Of a DNA stretch of 55,083 nucleotides, positions 42,153-51,297 are shown piece by piece; within the stretch, counting starts at the first letter, position 1, and every line of letters starts with the position of its first letter. Position numbers and translations under genes: made by a program. The notes beneath the pieces were generated by a model. That model made no database searches. It was not told where the DNA came from and saw nothing but the letters and a program-made list of their open reading frames with translations. The stretch covers positions 1-55,083 of the forward strand of contig VHBO01000012.1 of assembly GCA_016871895.1 (NCBI GenBank), read 5' to 3'. The stretch comes from Gemmatimonadota bacterium (GTDB lineage: Bacteria; Gemmatimonadota; Gemmatimonadetes; Gemmatimonadales; Gemmatimonadaceae).

Positions 42153-43688
42153 ATGGCGTCCACCGCATCCCAACCGTCGGAGCGTCCGCCGCACCTCATC
42201 GGGTGGCTGCTCGGCATCCTTCTCCTCCGGCTCGCCTTCGCCGCCGCCGTGCCGCTCGTGCCGGACGAGGCGTACTACTGGACCTGGTCGCGCCAGCTCG
42301 CTGGCGGCTACTTCGACCATCCGCCGGTGATCGCCTGGCTGATCGCCGGCGGGACCGCGCTCCTCGGCGACACACCGCTCGGCGTGCGCCTCCTGCCGAA
42401 CGTCGCCGGCACCCTCGCGACCGCGGCGATCGCGTGGACCGCGGACGTGCTCGCCGGGCCACGGGCGGCTCGGTTCGCGCTGCTCGCCTTCGCCGCGATG
42501 CCGGTCGCCGCCGTCGGAATGATCCTCGCGACCCCCGATGCGCCCTTGTTGTTCGGGATCGCGTGGACGCTCTGCTGCGTCACGCACGCGCTGTCGCATC
42601 CCCCACGCAGCGCGACAGCGACGCGGTGGTGGATCGGCGCCGGTATCGCGATCGGCATTGCGATGGCCTCGAAGTTCACTGCGGTCCTCGTGCCGGTCGG
42701 CCTCACGCTGACGATCCTCGCCGTGCCCACGCTCCGCCCGCGGCTGCGCGAGCCTGGTCCTTGGCTCGCGGTCCTTGTCGCGTCGCTCGTGATGGTCCCC
42801 GTGCTCCTCTGGAATGCGTCGCACGAGTGGATCGCGTTCCGCTTCCAGCTCGGCCACGGCCTCGGCGGCGCGGCGAAGGAGTCCCTCGTCCAGCGCGAAC
42901 TCAACCTCGTCGGCGGGCAAGCGCTCCTCGTCACACCGATCCTCTTCGGGCTGCTGCTCGGGGCGATCGGGCGCGCCGTCCGCGAGGAGCCGCGACGTCG
43001 CGCCCTCGCCGGCGTCGCGCTCTTCTGTCTCGCCTTCTTCGTCTTCAGCGCCACGCGCAAGAACGTCGAGGCCAACTGGCCCGCCATCGCGTGGGTGCCC
43101 GCGGTCGCGTTACTCGCCGCCGCGCGCCCCGGTGACCGGAGCAGCTGGGAGCATCGTGGTCTCCGGCTCGCCGCCGCGCTCAGTACGGTGCTCCTCGTCC
43201 ACATCGTGCGGCCACTCGTCGCGCTCCCCGGTTCCCGCGACCCCGTGAACCAGGCGTACGGGTGGACCGACCTCGCCGCGGCGGTCGAGGCGCGGCGCAC
43301 TGCGCTCGCGGCCGCGACGCCATCGGATCTGGTCGGGTCGTCCACTGCGCCCCTCGTCGCGGCGAATCGCTATCAGGACGCCGCGATGCTCGCCTTTCAC
43401 CTGCCGGGGCATCCGCAGGTCCCCTCCCTCAACCTCGGCGGGCGTGCGAACCAGTACGACCTCTGGGCCGCCGCGCCGGACCGGATGACCATCGGCGGCA
43501 CGATGCTCCTCGTGCTCGAACTCCCGCGCGATGGGGGCACGCCGCCGGCGATCACCGCACTCACCGCCGTCTTCCCTCGCATCACCCCGGGCGACACGAT
43601 CGCCCTGACGCGTGACGGCCGGACCGTCGCGCGGCGTCAGCTCTGGACCCTCACCGGCTGGACCGGCACCTGGCCCTCTCGCTCATGA
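42153..43688 (+). CDS. GT39/ArnT-like dolichyl-phosphate-mannose-type glycosyltransferase
   Basis: 511 aa, about 12 membrane helices in the first 360 residues and a C-terminal soluble part. [26 protein letters not shown] near residue 35 is the catalytic Asp-Glu loop of the family; [18 protein letters not shown] and [23 protein letters not shown] follow. Such enzymes move a sugar from a polyprenyl-phosphate carrier to protein or lipid on the outer face of the membrane. The acceptor is unknown. The stop overlaps the peptidase gene (ATGA). Confidence 0.87.
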   Translation: MASTASQPSERPPHLIGWLLGILLLRLAFAAAVPLVPDEAYYWTWSRQLAGGYFDHPPVIAWLIAGGTALLGDTPLGVRLLPNVAGTLATAAIAWTADVLAGPRAARFALLAFAAMPVAAVGMILATPDAPLLFGIAWTLCCVTHALSHPPRSATATRWWIGAGIAIGIAMASKFTAVLVPVGLTLTILAVPTLRPRLREPGPWLAVLVASLVMVPVLLWNASHEWIAFRFQLGHGLGGAAKESLVQRELNLVGGQALLVTPILFGLLLGAIGRAVREEPRRRALAGVALFCLAFFVFSATRKNVEANWPAIAWVPAVALLAAARPGDRSSWEHRGLRLAAALSTVLLVHIVRPLVALPGSRDPVNQAYGWTDLAAAVEARRTALAAATPSDLVGSSTAPLVAANRYQDAAMLAFHLPGHPQVPSLNLGGRANQYDLWAAAPDRMTIGGTMLLVLELPRDGGTPPAITALTAVFPRITPGDTIALTRDGRTVARRQLWTLTGWTGTWPSRS

Positions 43689-45058
43689 CTCTCGATCCCG
43701 CCCTCGCTGCCTGGTTCGATACCCACGACCAGCGCCTGCACGACGATCTCTTCGCCTTCCTGCGCATCCCGAGCGTGAGTGCGCGCTCGGAGCACGCGGG
43801 CGACGTCGCGGCCGCGGCCGCCTGGCTGCACGGGCACCTCGCGCGCATCGGGTTCACGGTGGAGACGCATCCGACCGCCGGGCATCCGGTCGTCCTCGCG
43901 GAGTGGCGGAAGGCGCCGCCGGGCGCGCCGACGATCCTCGTCTATGGGCACTACGACGTGCAGCCGCCGGAGCCGCTCGAGCTTTGGACCTCTCCCGCCT
44001 TCGAGCCCGCGATCCGCGACGGCAACATCTACGCGCGTGGCAGCGTCGACGACAAAGGCCAGCTCTGGCTGCACGTCGCCGCGCTCGAGGCGCATCTCGC
44101 CACGCGCGGCACGCTCCCGGTGAACATCATCGTGCTCGCTGAGGGGGAGGAGGAGGTCGGGAGCGAGCACCTCGCGCCGTTCATCGCAGCGCATCGCGAC
44201 CGCCTCGCCTGTGACGGCGTCGTCATCTCCGATTCCACGATGTTCGCGCCGGGGATTCCCAGCATCCTCTCGTCGCTCCGGGGTCTCGCGTATCTGCAGA
44301 TCGATGTGACCGGTCCCAACTCCGACCTGCATTCGGGGATGTACGGCGGCGCGGTCGTGAACCCCGCGATGGCGCTCGCGCGGATCCTCGCGACCTTGCA
44401 CGACGCCGATGGTCGCATCGCGATCCCCGGCTTTTACGACCGGGTGCAGCCGTTCCCTGACGCGGTGCGCGCGGGGTTGAGCACGCTCCCGCACTCGGAC
44501 GCCGACTTCATGCGGCACCTTGATGTGGAGGCGCTTGGCGGCGAGGCCGGATACTCCACGCTCGAGAAGCTCTGGCATCGCCCCACCTGCGAGGTGAACG
44601 GGCTCCTCTCCGGCTACACGGGCGAGGGCGCGAAGACCGTACTCCCGGGCACGGCGATGGCGAAGGTCAGCTGCCGACTCGTGCCCGACCAGGACCCCGA
44701 GGAGATCGCGCGGCTCGTGCAGGCGCACGTGGATCGCGTGGCACCGGCCGGTCTCCGCGTGACGGTGCGCGCGCTCCACGGTGGTCGGCCCTGGCGCGCC
44801 GATCTCGCGGGGCCGCTCTACGATGCGGCGGCGCGGGCACTGCAGGCGGCCTTCGGTCGCGCTCCTGTCATCACCGGCGAGGGCGGGTCGATCCCCGTCG
44901 TGAATGACTTCGCGACCCTTCTCGGCGCCCCGGTGCTGCTCGTGGGCTTCGGACTCCCCGGCGAGAACGCACACGCGCCGGACGAGTGGATCAGTCAGGC
45001 GAACTTCCGCGGCGGGATGCGGGCGATCGCCGCGCTCTGGGACGAACTCGCGCGCTGA
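43685..45058 (+). CDS. M20 family dipeptidase
   Basis: 457 aa. Zinc-dependent exopeptidase of the M20/M25/M40 family. TILVYGHYDVQPPEPLELW carries the first metal His and Asp, YARGSVDDKGQLWLHV the bridging Asp, LAEGEEEVGSEHLAP the catalytic and metal Glu residues, and LHSGMYGGAVVNPA the dimerisation-domain His. Family members cleave dipeptides including carnosine-like substrates. No signal peptide, so cytoplasmic. Co-translated with the glycosyltransferase. Confidence 0.92.
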   Translation: MTLDPALAAWFDTHDQRLHDDLFAFLRIPSVSARSEHAGDVAAAAAWLHGHLARIGFTVETHPTAGHPVVLAEWRKAPPGAPTILVYGHYDVQPPEPLELWTSPAFEPAIRDGNIYARGSVDDKGQLWLHVAALEAHLATRGTLPVNIIVLAEGEEEVGSEHLAPFIAAHRDRLACDGVVISDSTMFAPGIPSILSSLRGLAYLQIDVTGPNSDLHSGMYGGAVVNPAMALARILATLHDADGRIAIPGFYDRVQPFPDAVRAGLSTLPHSDADFMRHLDVEALGGEAGYSTLEKLWHRPTCEVNGLLSGYTGEGAKTVLPGTAMAKVSCRLVPDQDPEEIARLVQAHVDRVAPAGLRVTVRALHGGRPWRADLAGPLYDAAARALQAAFGRAPVITGEGGSIPVVNDFATLLGAPVLLVGFGLPGENAHAPDEWISQANFRGGMRAIAALWDELAR

Positions 45059-45076
45059 ATGCGGGTAGGCGGATGC

Positions 45077-45116
45077 GACGCGGGGGGCGCGACCGATCGG
45101 TCGCGCCCCCCGCGTC
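45077..45116. terminator. perfect 40-nt palindrome between convergent genes
   Basis: GACGCGGGGGGCGCGACCGA (45077-45096) is followed by its exact reverse complement (45097-45116). It separates the M20 peptidase gene from rho, which it faces at the 3' end. No T-tract follows on either strand. Confidence 0.85.
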
Positions 45117-45133
45117 GATCACGCTGGTGCTGA

Positions 45134-46819
45134 TTACAGCCCGGCGAGCAGGGCGTCGTTGCTCGTCGTGCCGGCGATCCGCTTGATGAGCCACTCCATC
45201 GCCGCCTGCGGCGGCATCTGCTGGAGCCCGCGGCGCAGTGTGTAGATCGCGTCGATCTGCTCCGCCTTGTAGAGCTTCTCCTCGCGCCGCGTCCCGGAGG
45301 TCGCGATATCGAAGGCGGGGAAGATGCGCTTCTCGGCGAGCGAACGGTCGAGCTTGATCTCGCAGTTGCCTGTGCCCTTGAACTCCTCGAAGATCACGTC
45401 GTCCATCCGCGAGCCCGTCTCGACGAGCGCGGTCGCGATGATCGTGAGGGAGCCGCCGCCGTGCTGCGGTGCGATGTTGCGCGCCGAGCCGAAGAAGGCC
45501 TTGGGCTTCGCCATCGCCGAGGTGTCGAGGCCGCCCGAGAGCGTACGCCCCGTGCCGCGCTCGGCGGTGTTGAAGGCGCGCGCCATCCGCGTGAGCGAGT
45601 CGAGGACGATGATGACGTCCTGTCCCTGCTCGACGAGCCGACGCGAGCGCTCGATCACCATCTCCACCACTTCCACGTGCCGCTTGGCCGGCTGGTCGAA
45701 GCTCGACGCCACCACCTCGCCGACCCCCCACGAGATCGCCTCGCTGACTTCTTCGGGACGCTCGTCGACGAGGAGGATGAGCAGGGTGGCCTGCGGGTGG
45801 TTGATCGCGATGCCCTCGGTGATCGCCTGCATCAGCATCGTCTTGCCGGCGCGGGCCGGTGCGACGATGAGCGCGCGCTGTCCATAGCCGATCGGCGCGA
45901 TGAGATCGATCGCGCGGCGCGTGAGCTCGGGGCCACCCTTCGCTGAGCGCCCCGTCTCGAGGGTGAGCCGGCGATCGGGATACGAGGCGATGAGCGTCTG
46001 GAAATCCGGGCGGCGTACGCCGCCCTGCGGCTCCGCGCCGTTGAGCATCGCGATCTCGGCGACCACCAACCGCCCGCGGTGGTCGTGGCCGGTGCGTGCG
46101 ACGATCGCGTCACCGCGGCGGAGGCCGAACTGCCGGATCAGCTGCGGCGGGACCCAGGCGTCGCCCGGCTCGTTGAGGTAGCTGTGCTCGGCGCGGCGGA
46201 CGAAGCCCGCCTCGCGCGCCGGGTCGAACCAGCCGGACGTCTCGCCGTCAGCGACGAGCACCACCGGGGTGCGGTCCTGATCCCGATCGTGATCGCCCTG
46301 CCCGCCGCGCTCCCGATCGAATCCGCCCTGCGGCCGATGTGGGCGGTGCGGCCGATCCCCACCCTCGCCGCCCTCGGCGCGGTCGAACCCACCCCGCCCG
46401 CGGCCACGGCGCCGCCGGCCGCGCCGGCCTCGACCGTTCCGGTCGTTCCGGTCGAACCGATCGCCGCGCTCCCCACGGTCACGCTCCCACGGACGACCCC
46501 CCGACGCGTCGGCGCCGCCCTCGGCGGACGGACACGGAGCCTCGCTTGGGGTCTCCGGCGCGGCGCACGGCGCTTCGGGCGCGGCGGCTTCGCTGCGCGA
46601 GGCTTCCGGCGCGGGTGAGGTGGACTCGGGGGCCGACGCGGACTCCTCCGGCTTCACCTTCCGCGGACGGCCGCGGCGCTTCGGGGCCGGGGCTTCGGCC
46701 GCCGGAGCGGGCTCGGAGGCGTCCCGGGAGGGATCGGCCTCAATGGGCTGTTCCGGTGCGGTCTCGTCCTGAGAGCGCGCACCACGCCCTCGACGGGCGG
46801 GACGACGACGTTCGGTCAT
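45134..46819 (-). CDS. rho: Transcription termination factor Rho with long disordered N-terminus
   Basis: 561 aa from the ATG at 46817-46819, against ~420 in E. coli. The first ~190 residues are low complexity: Glu/Ala/Pro-rich with an AT-hook-like RRGRPRKVKPEE, then Arg/Gly/Asp-rich (RGRRGRRRRGRGRGGFDRAE, RPHRPHRPQGGFDRERGGQ). The standard core follows: RNA-binding domain (SGWFDPAREAGFVRRAE, LRRGDAIVARTG), Walker A IVAPARAGKTMLMQ, ILLVDERPEEVSE, LDSLTRMARAFNT, and the C-terminal GTRREEKLY. The basic disordered region should add RNA binding or condensate formation, as in other bacteria with long Rho N-termini. Confidence 0.95.
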   Translation of the reverse strand: MTERRRPARRGRGARSQDETAPEQPIEADPSRDASEPAPAAEAPAPKRRGRPRKVKPEESASAPESTSPAPEASRSEAAAPEAPCAAPETPSEAPCPSAEGGADASGGRPWERDRGERGDRFDRNDRNGRGRRGRRRRGRGRGGFDRAEGGEGGDRPHRPHRPQGGFDRERGGQGDHDRDQDRTPVVLVADGETSGWFDPAREAGFVRRAEHSYLNEPGDAWVPPQLIRQFGLRRGDAIVARTGHDHRGRLVVAEIAMLNGAEPQGGVRRPDFQTLIASYPDRRLTLETGRSAKGGPELTRRAIDLIAPIGYGQRALIVAPARAGKTMLMQAITEGIAINHPQATLLILLVDERPEEVSEAISWGVGEVVASSFDQPAKRHVEVVEMVIERSRRLVEQGQDVIIVLDSLTRMARAFNTAERGTGRTLSGGLDTSAMAKPKAFFGSARNIAPQHGGGSLTIIATALVETGSRMDDVIFEEFKGTGNCEIKLDRSLAEKRIFPAFDIATSGTRREEKLYKAEQIDAIYTLRRGLQQMPPQAAMEWLIKRIAGTTSNDALLAGL

Positions 46820-46995
46820 TCGGGGTGGTGTGATACGAGTCCCGGCCGATCGCCGGGGAAGCGCCGCGCACAGGGGCGGGGCGGAGAAGAGAAGCTGTGC
46901 AGCGCCAAGGTCGGGGTGGGCGACGGCCTCACCAGGACAGGCGGACGGAGTGAGTATGCCCCGGCCGCTGGCCGGACGCAACCCTCCCGGCGGCG

Positions 46996-47011
46996 CCCGC
47001 TACTTTTCGGG
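46996..47011 (+). promoter_or_regulatory. TPR-gene promoter element like that of nadB
   Basis: CCCGCTACTTTTCGGG runs directly into the ATG at 47012. TACTTT (47001-47006) is the candidate -10 box, 5 nt before the start. CCCG and CGGG flank it in inverted orientation, as upstream of nadB. Confidence 0.5.
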
Positions 47012-47599
47012 ATGCCCTCGGATCCCCGCGCGGCCGTCGCCGCGATCGTCCGCGATTATCACGCCGACGCCGACATCCCGAAGCTCCTCGCGCGGCTCGA
47101 CGCCGTCTGCGCGGAGACGGCGGACACCGCCGCCCTCATCGCCGCCGTCGAGCCGCACCGTGACCTCCACGAGGTCGCTGGCCCCGTCTACGAACGCGTC
47201 GTCGAGCGCGAACCGCAGAACGCCGCCGCGCTCGTCGCCCTCGCCAACGCCTACTGGCTCACCGGCCGTGGTCCCGATGTCGTCGGCGAGATCGCGTCGC
47301 GCGCCCTCGCGGCGGATCCGGCGAACCGGGCCGCGTGGCACCTCTGGGCGCTCACCGAGCCCTCGCCGCGTGGTCGGATGCAGCGGTGGCATCAGGTCAC
47401 GACTCGCTATCCCGACGACAAGCTCGCCCAGGCCGCGCTCGCCGACAACGCGGCCGCGGTGGCCGGTGCGGAGAACGATCCGGTGGCGATGAAGCTCGCG
47501 ATCGCGACCTACGAGGTGCTGCTGGCGACCGCGACCTCAGAGCAGGAGACGTCGGCGCTTACGACCGCGCTCACGACGCTGCGGAAATGGAAGGCCTGA
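47012..47599 (+). CDS. TPR-like helical repeat protein
   Basis: 195 aa. Alpha-helical throughout, with tetratricopeptide-like pairs (VYERVVEREPQNAAALVALANAYWLTGR; EIASRALAADPANRAAWHLWAL). No signal peptide or membrane helix. ATG 47012 is preferred over an in-frame ATG at 46916 because the putative promoter lies between them. Probably a protein-interaction scaffold; I see no evidence for a specific partner. It stands alone between divergent rho and convergent thyX. Confidence 0.75.
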   Translation: MPSDPRAAVAAIVRDYHADADIPKLLARLDAVCAETADTAALIAAVEPHRDLHEVAGPVYERVVEREPQNAAALVALANAYWLTGRGPDVVGEIASRALAADPANRAAWHLWALTEPSPRGRMQRWHQVTTRYPDDKLAQAALADNAAAVAGAENDPVAMKLAIATYEVLLATATSEQETSALTTALTTLRKWKA

Positions 47600-47607
47600 C
47601 ACGCCTC

Positions 47608-47637
47608 CGCGCGCGCCGCATCACGCGGCCGCGCGCG
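47608..47637. terminator. GC-rich hairpin between convergent genes
   Basis: CGCGCGCG (47608-47615) plus CCGC (47616-47619) pair with GCGG (47625-47628) plus CGCGCGCG (47630-47637), one bulged C, ATCAC loop. It lies in the 49-nt gap between the TPR gene and thyX. No T-tract. Confidence 0.65.
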
Positions 47638-47648
47638 ACACGGCGGGA

Positions 47649-48404
47649 TCAGACCTTGTGGTACCCGATCCGCGCGGCCTCGACCCGGTCCGCCGCGACG
47701 TAGATCTCGAAGTCGGAGAAGAACGCCGGCGCCTCGGCCTGCATCGTCCGCAGCACCGCGACCGCCATCCGCCGGATCTCGAACTCCGCCGCCTCGCTCG
47801 AGCGCAGCTCGAGCATCGTGCGCCAGGCGCGCGCGTTCCCCGTCACGACGATCTTCGTCTCGGTCGAGTTCGGCAACACGCCGCGCGCGGCCTCGCGTGC
47901 CATCTTCCGACGGTGGACCTTGTCGTCCACCCACTGGTAGCGCTCCATCAACCGGTCGACGAGCGCCACATACGTGGCCTGCGCCCCTTCCACCTGCGCC
48001 TGCCACGCGGCGCGCAGCGCGTCATCACCGATGATCGCCGGCGGCACGACGAACGCCGCGTCCGACTCGTCCACATAGCGCTGCGAGAGCTGCGAATACG
48101 CGAACCCCGCGCGATGCCGCACGAGTTCGTGCGTCAGAGACCGGCTCACGCCTTCGAGTAGCAGCGAGTAGTTCGCGTGCTCGAGCACGGAGCCGTGCCC
48201 CTGCTTCTTGATGTTCTCCAGGTAGTCCCGCGTGCTGCGGCTCGCGGGGTTCTTCTGGCTCATATAGCAGAGCCGCCCCGCGAACTCGGCGAGTCGCTCG
48301 CCGTCGGTCCCCTCGCCCATCCACTGCACGGGGAGATGCGCGGGCTCCGCGAACTGCGGACGCGCGAGGACGGTGATCGTGGGTTCGGTGTAGAAGTGCG
48401 GCAT
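47649..48404 (-). CDS. thyX: Flavin-dependent thymidylate synthase
   Basis: 251 aa. Converts dUMP to dTMP using FAD, NADPH and methylene-tetrahydrofolate. The ThyX signature is present as LVRHRAGFAYSQLSQRYVDE, with HGSVLEHANYSLLLEGVSR before it and ARGVLPNSTETKIVVTGNARAWRTML after it for substrate binding. No classical ThyA is in the window. The 94-nt gap to the FAD oxidase gene contains GC-rich inverted repeats only. Confidence 0.95.
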   Translation of the reverse strand: MPHFYTEPTITVLARPQFAEPAHLPVQWMGEGTDGERLAEFAGRLCYMSQKNPASRSTRDYLENIKKQGHGSVLEHANYSLLLEGVSRSLTHELVRHRAGFAYSQLSQRYVDESDAAFVVPPAIIGDDALRAAWQAQVEGAQATYVALVDRLMERYQWVDDKVHRRKMAREAARGVLPNSTETKIVVTGNARAWRTMLELRSSEAAEFEIRRMAVAVLRTMQAEAPAFFSDFEIYVAADRVEAARIGYHKV

Positions 48405-48498
48405 CGCGGGAATGGCTGGGGTCGAGCGGGAAAGATAGCGCGGCGCCGGGGCCCCCGGCCCCCCGCGTGGTGGCGCCCGGGCGTCCGCCCGGCGTCGA

Positions 48499-50151
48499 CT
48501 ACGACTCGGTGGGGAGAAGGTCGAGGCGGTGTAGGTCCCAGCGCCGCTCCCGCGTCACCCGGTCGAGCGCAGCGCGTGCGGCGGCCGGGAGGGGCGGGAG
48601 TCCGGGGTCGACCTTCAGTGCGTCGAGCGGCACGGCCCCCGGCAGCGGCACCTTCACCCCGGGGTTCAGCAGGCCGTCGGGGTCGAACGCCCGCTTCACT
48701 GCCGCGAAGAGGGTGAGTGACGCCGCCGGCCAGACGCGGGCGAGCAACGGTGTACGGAGTCGGCCGTCGCCGTGTTCACCCGCGAGCGTGCCGCCGAGCG
48801 TGGCGACGAGCGTGGTCACTGCCTCGAGCAGGTGTTCGCATCGGGTGCGCCAGGTCGGGTCCTCGAGATCGACGAGTGCATTCACGTGCGCGTGCGCATC
48901 CCCGGCGTGCCCGAAGATCACACCGCGCAGGCCGGCGGCATCGAGCGCCGCCCGCACGCCGCGCACATAGTCGGCGAAGCGCGCCGGGGGCACGCAGCCG
49001 TCTTCGACGAGCTGCAGGCTCTGCCAGCGCGGGGCGAGGCGATTCAGGATCGGGCTCGCGGCGTGCCGCAGCGCCCAGAGTCGTGCCGTCGCCGCCGGGG
49101 TCTCCGCCCGCTCGCGATGCGTCGCCCCGTGCGCCTCGCCGATCGCGACGAGCGCGTCCATCTGGGCTATCGCATCGGCGGCGTCGGTCCCCTCCGCCTC
49201 GATCAGGAGCACCGCCTCGAGCCGCGCGGGGAGCCCGAGGTCGGTGCCCTCGCTCGCGGCGATGTCGAGGAAGGAGCGGTCGAGGAGTTCCGCAGCGCTC
49301 GCGCCGCCATCAGCCATCGCGACAGCCGCCGATGCCGCGGCTTCGAGCGAGGGGAAGCCGAGCAGGGCGAGTGCGGTGGCGCCCGGAACGCGCGTGAGCC
49401 GCACCTCGACCGCTGTGATGAACGCGAGCGTCCCATCGCTGCCAAGGAGGAGATCGATCGGGTCGTCGCTCGCGGCGAAGGCGCCGAGCGCGTAGCCGGA
49501 GGAGTCTTTCCGCACCCCGGGCCGACGGAGCGTCTCGGGCGCGGCACCGTGGACGGCGGGGGTGACGTCCCGCGTGAGGCGTGCGAGCGCCGGCACGTCG
49601 GGCGCGGGTGCGCCGCGGCGCAGGGCGGCGCGCGTCCCGTCGGCGAAGACGCATTCGAGTCTGACGATCCAGTCGCGGAGCGGACCGTGGCGAATCGTGC
49701 GGCTCCCCGCCGCGTGCGTGGCGCACATCCCGCCGATCGTGGCGAAGGCGCCGCTCGACGGGTCCACGGGGAAGGTGAGGCCGTGCGTCCGCGCCGTCGT
49801 GTCGAGGGCGTCACGGGTGACCGCGGCGCCGACGCGAACTGTCCGCGCCTCGACATCGACCGCGCCGATGCCACCGAGGCGGCCGAGGTCGACGATGACC
49901 CCATCGCCGATCGCGCCCCCGCCCATCGAACTCCCGCTCCCACGCGGGATGAGCGGCACGGCCTGCGCGGCCGCCCAGCGCACCAACGTCACGAGGTCGT
50001 CGGTGTCCGCAGGGACGGCGACGGCACGCGGGATGACGCGGGCCACGCCGGCCGCCTCGCTGTAGACCGCGCGGGCGAGCGCGTCGTGGCGGAAGACGCC
50101 ACGGAAGCCCGGGGGCATCTCGGTCGGAGCGGGGGAGGCGGGCGCGGTCAC
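48499..50151 (-). CDS. FAD-binding oxidase (GlcD/D-lactate dehydrogenase-like)
   Basis: 550 aa, from a GTG at 50149-50151 or an ATG 11 codons later. The PCMH-type FAD domain shows PLIPRGSGSSMGGGAIGDGVIVDLGRL, FPVDPSSGAFATIGGMCATHAAGSRTIRHG and LDLLLGS-type segments; the C-terminal domain has VIFGHAGDAHAHVNALVD with the metal-binding His residues and LAGEHGDGRLR. Such enzymes oxidise 2-hydroxyacids (glycolate, D-lactate, D-2-hydroxyglutarate). No GlcE/GlcF partner and no Fe-S domain follow, so electron transfer partners are unknown. It is 40 nt downstream of the squalene/phytoene synthase gene. Confidence 0.87.
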   Translation of the reverse strand: MTAPASPAPTEMPPGFRGVFRHDALARAVYSEAAGVARVIPRAVAVPADTDDLVTLVRWAAAQAVPLIPRGSGSSMGGGAIGDGVIVDLGRLGGIGAVDVEARTVRVGAAVTRDALDTTARTHGLTFPVDPSSGAFATIGGMCATHAAGSRTIRHGPLRDWIVRLECVFADGTRAALRRGAPAPDVPALARLTRDVTPAVHGAAPETLRRPGVRKDSSGYALGAFAASDDPIDLLLGSDGTLAFITAVEVRLTRVPGATALALLGFPSLEAAASAAVAMADGGASAAELLDRSFLDIAASEGTDLGLPARLEAVLLIEAEGTDAADAIAQMDALVAIGEAHGATHRERAETPAATARLWALRHAASPILNRLAPRWQSLQLVEDGCVPPARFADYVRGVRAALDAAGLRGVIFGHAGDAHAHVNALVDLEDPTWRTRCEHLLEAVTTLVATLGGTLAGEHGDGRLRTPLLARVWPAASLTLFAAVKRAFDPDGLLNPGVKVPLPGAVPLDALKVDPGLPPLPAAARAALDRVTRERRWDLHRLDLLPTES

Positions 50152-50191
50152 GCGGCGGCTCGACGTGGGGCGGGCGATGGGCGCCGCGCCC

Positions 50192-51259
50192 TCAGGCGCC
50201 GGCGAGGCCGAGAGTGAACGGCCGCGCCTGCACGCTCGCCACGAGGCGCCGCAACGCCGCGTTGCTCCCGATGGCGAGGAGCCCCGCGAGCATCAGCGCC
50301 TTCACCTCGGCGCGCGAGATCTTCACCTGCCCGCCTGCCGTGAGCATCGCGCGCGAGCGCGAGAGGTCGCGGAGCGTCGCATAGGCGAAGAGGAGCGGGA
50401 GCACGCAGAAGGCACGCACTCGGAACGCGCGGCGCGGGATCGCCAGCGTGTACTCGAGTGCTGCGTCGAGGTCGGTGCGCGCGAGCGCGATGAATCCCTC
50501 GACCACGCGATGGTTGCGTTCCACGTGCGCCGGCGAGAGCAGCGTGGCGTGCCCGCTCCCCGCAGCCTCGAGGTCGTGCGCGGGGAGGTAGATCGAATTC
50601 TCGTGCTCCGCGTCGTGCGCGATGTCCTTCAGGATGTTGACCGTCTGCAGCGCCTCGCCGAAGGTCTGGCAGCGGCTCCAGAGGCGGTCGAACTCGCGAC
50701 GGCCCACCGCCGGCACGTGCTCGTGCCAGAGTTCGGTCAGCATGCACCCCACCGTGCCCGCGACGTAGTAGCAGTACTCGCGATACTCGGGGAGCGTCTG
50801 AATCCGGATGCCGCGCGGGTAGGTGCGCACGAACTTCGCCATCCCACGCCCCATCTCGCGCACCCAGTGGGCGACGCGGTCGCGCGTGCGCGGCGGGAGC
50901 GCCCGGAAGGCGACGAGCACGAGGTCCGTGTGCGCGACGAGGCGCAGGTGCGCGGGGTCCCCCTGCAGTGCGCGCACCTGCGCGGGGAAGGCGTCGGCGG
51001 CGGACGCATCATCGAGCGCGGCGAGGAAGGCGTCGAGCCACGCGGCGCGCTGCTCGGGCGCGGTGGTGTTGTCGTCCTCGATGGTGTCCGCGATGCGGCA
51101 GAGGAGGTAGGCCGTGCAGACGGCGTCGCCCAGCACACCGGGCAACGCCTTGATGCTGATGGCGAAGGTGCGGGAGACCTCGGGCAGGATATCGCGCCCG
51201 AACCGCTGCGCCTCGCGCACGCGGTCGACGGGATCCGGAGGACGGTGGCGCGTGCTCAT
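50192..51259 (-). CDS. Squalene/phytoene synthase family protein
   Basis: 355 aa from the ATG at 51257-51259. Trans-isoprenyl diphosphate head-to-head synthase. The first Asp-rich motif is RIADTIEDD, the second NILKDIAHDAEHENSIYLP. VSRTFAISIKALPG, YCYYVAGTVGCMLTELW fit squalene-synthase-like members better than typical bacterial CrtB, so a C30 product (hopanoid or sterol precursor) is the first guess; a C40 carotenoid role is possible because the organism needs carotenoids. It lies in a minus-strand run with no other terpene genes. Confidence 0.85.
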   Translation of the reverse strand: MSTRHRPPDPVDRVREAQRFGRDILPEVSRTFAISIKALPGVLGDAVCTAYLLCRIADTIEDDNTTAPEQRAAWLDAFLAALDDASAADAFPAQVRALQGDPAHLRLVAHTDLVLVAFRALPPRTRDRVAHWVREMGRGMAKFVRTYPRGIRIQTLPEYREYCYYVAGTVGCMLTELWHEHVPAVGRREFDRLWSRCQTFGEALQTVNILKDIAHDAEHENSIYLPAHDLEAAGSGHATLLSPAHVERNHRVVEGFIALARTDLDAALEYTLAIPRRAFRVRAFCVLPLLFAYATLRDLSRSRAMLTAGGQVKISRAEVKALMLAGLLAIGSNAALRRLVASVQARPFTLGLAGA

Positions 51260-51297
51260 CGGCGTGAAGTTATCTCCCCCCGGCACGGTACGCGTCC

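Noticed and set aside
46916-47011. Upstream ATG 46916 for the TPR gene
   Set aside because: It would add 32 non-helical residues and would place the promoter-like element inside the gene.
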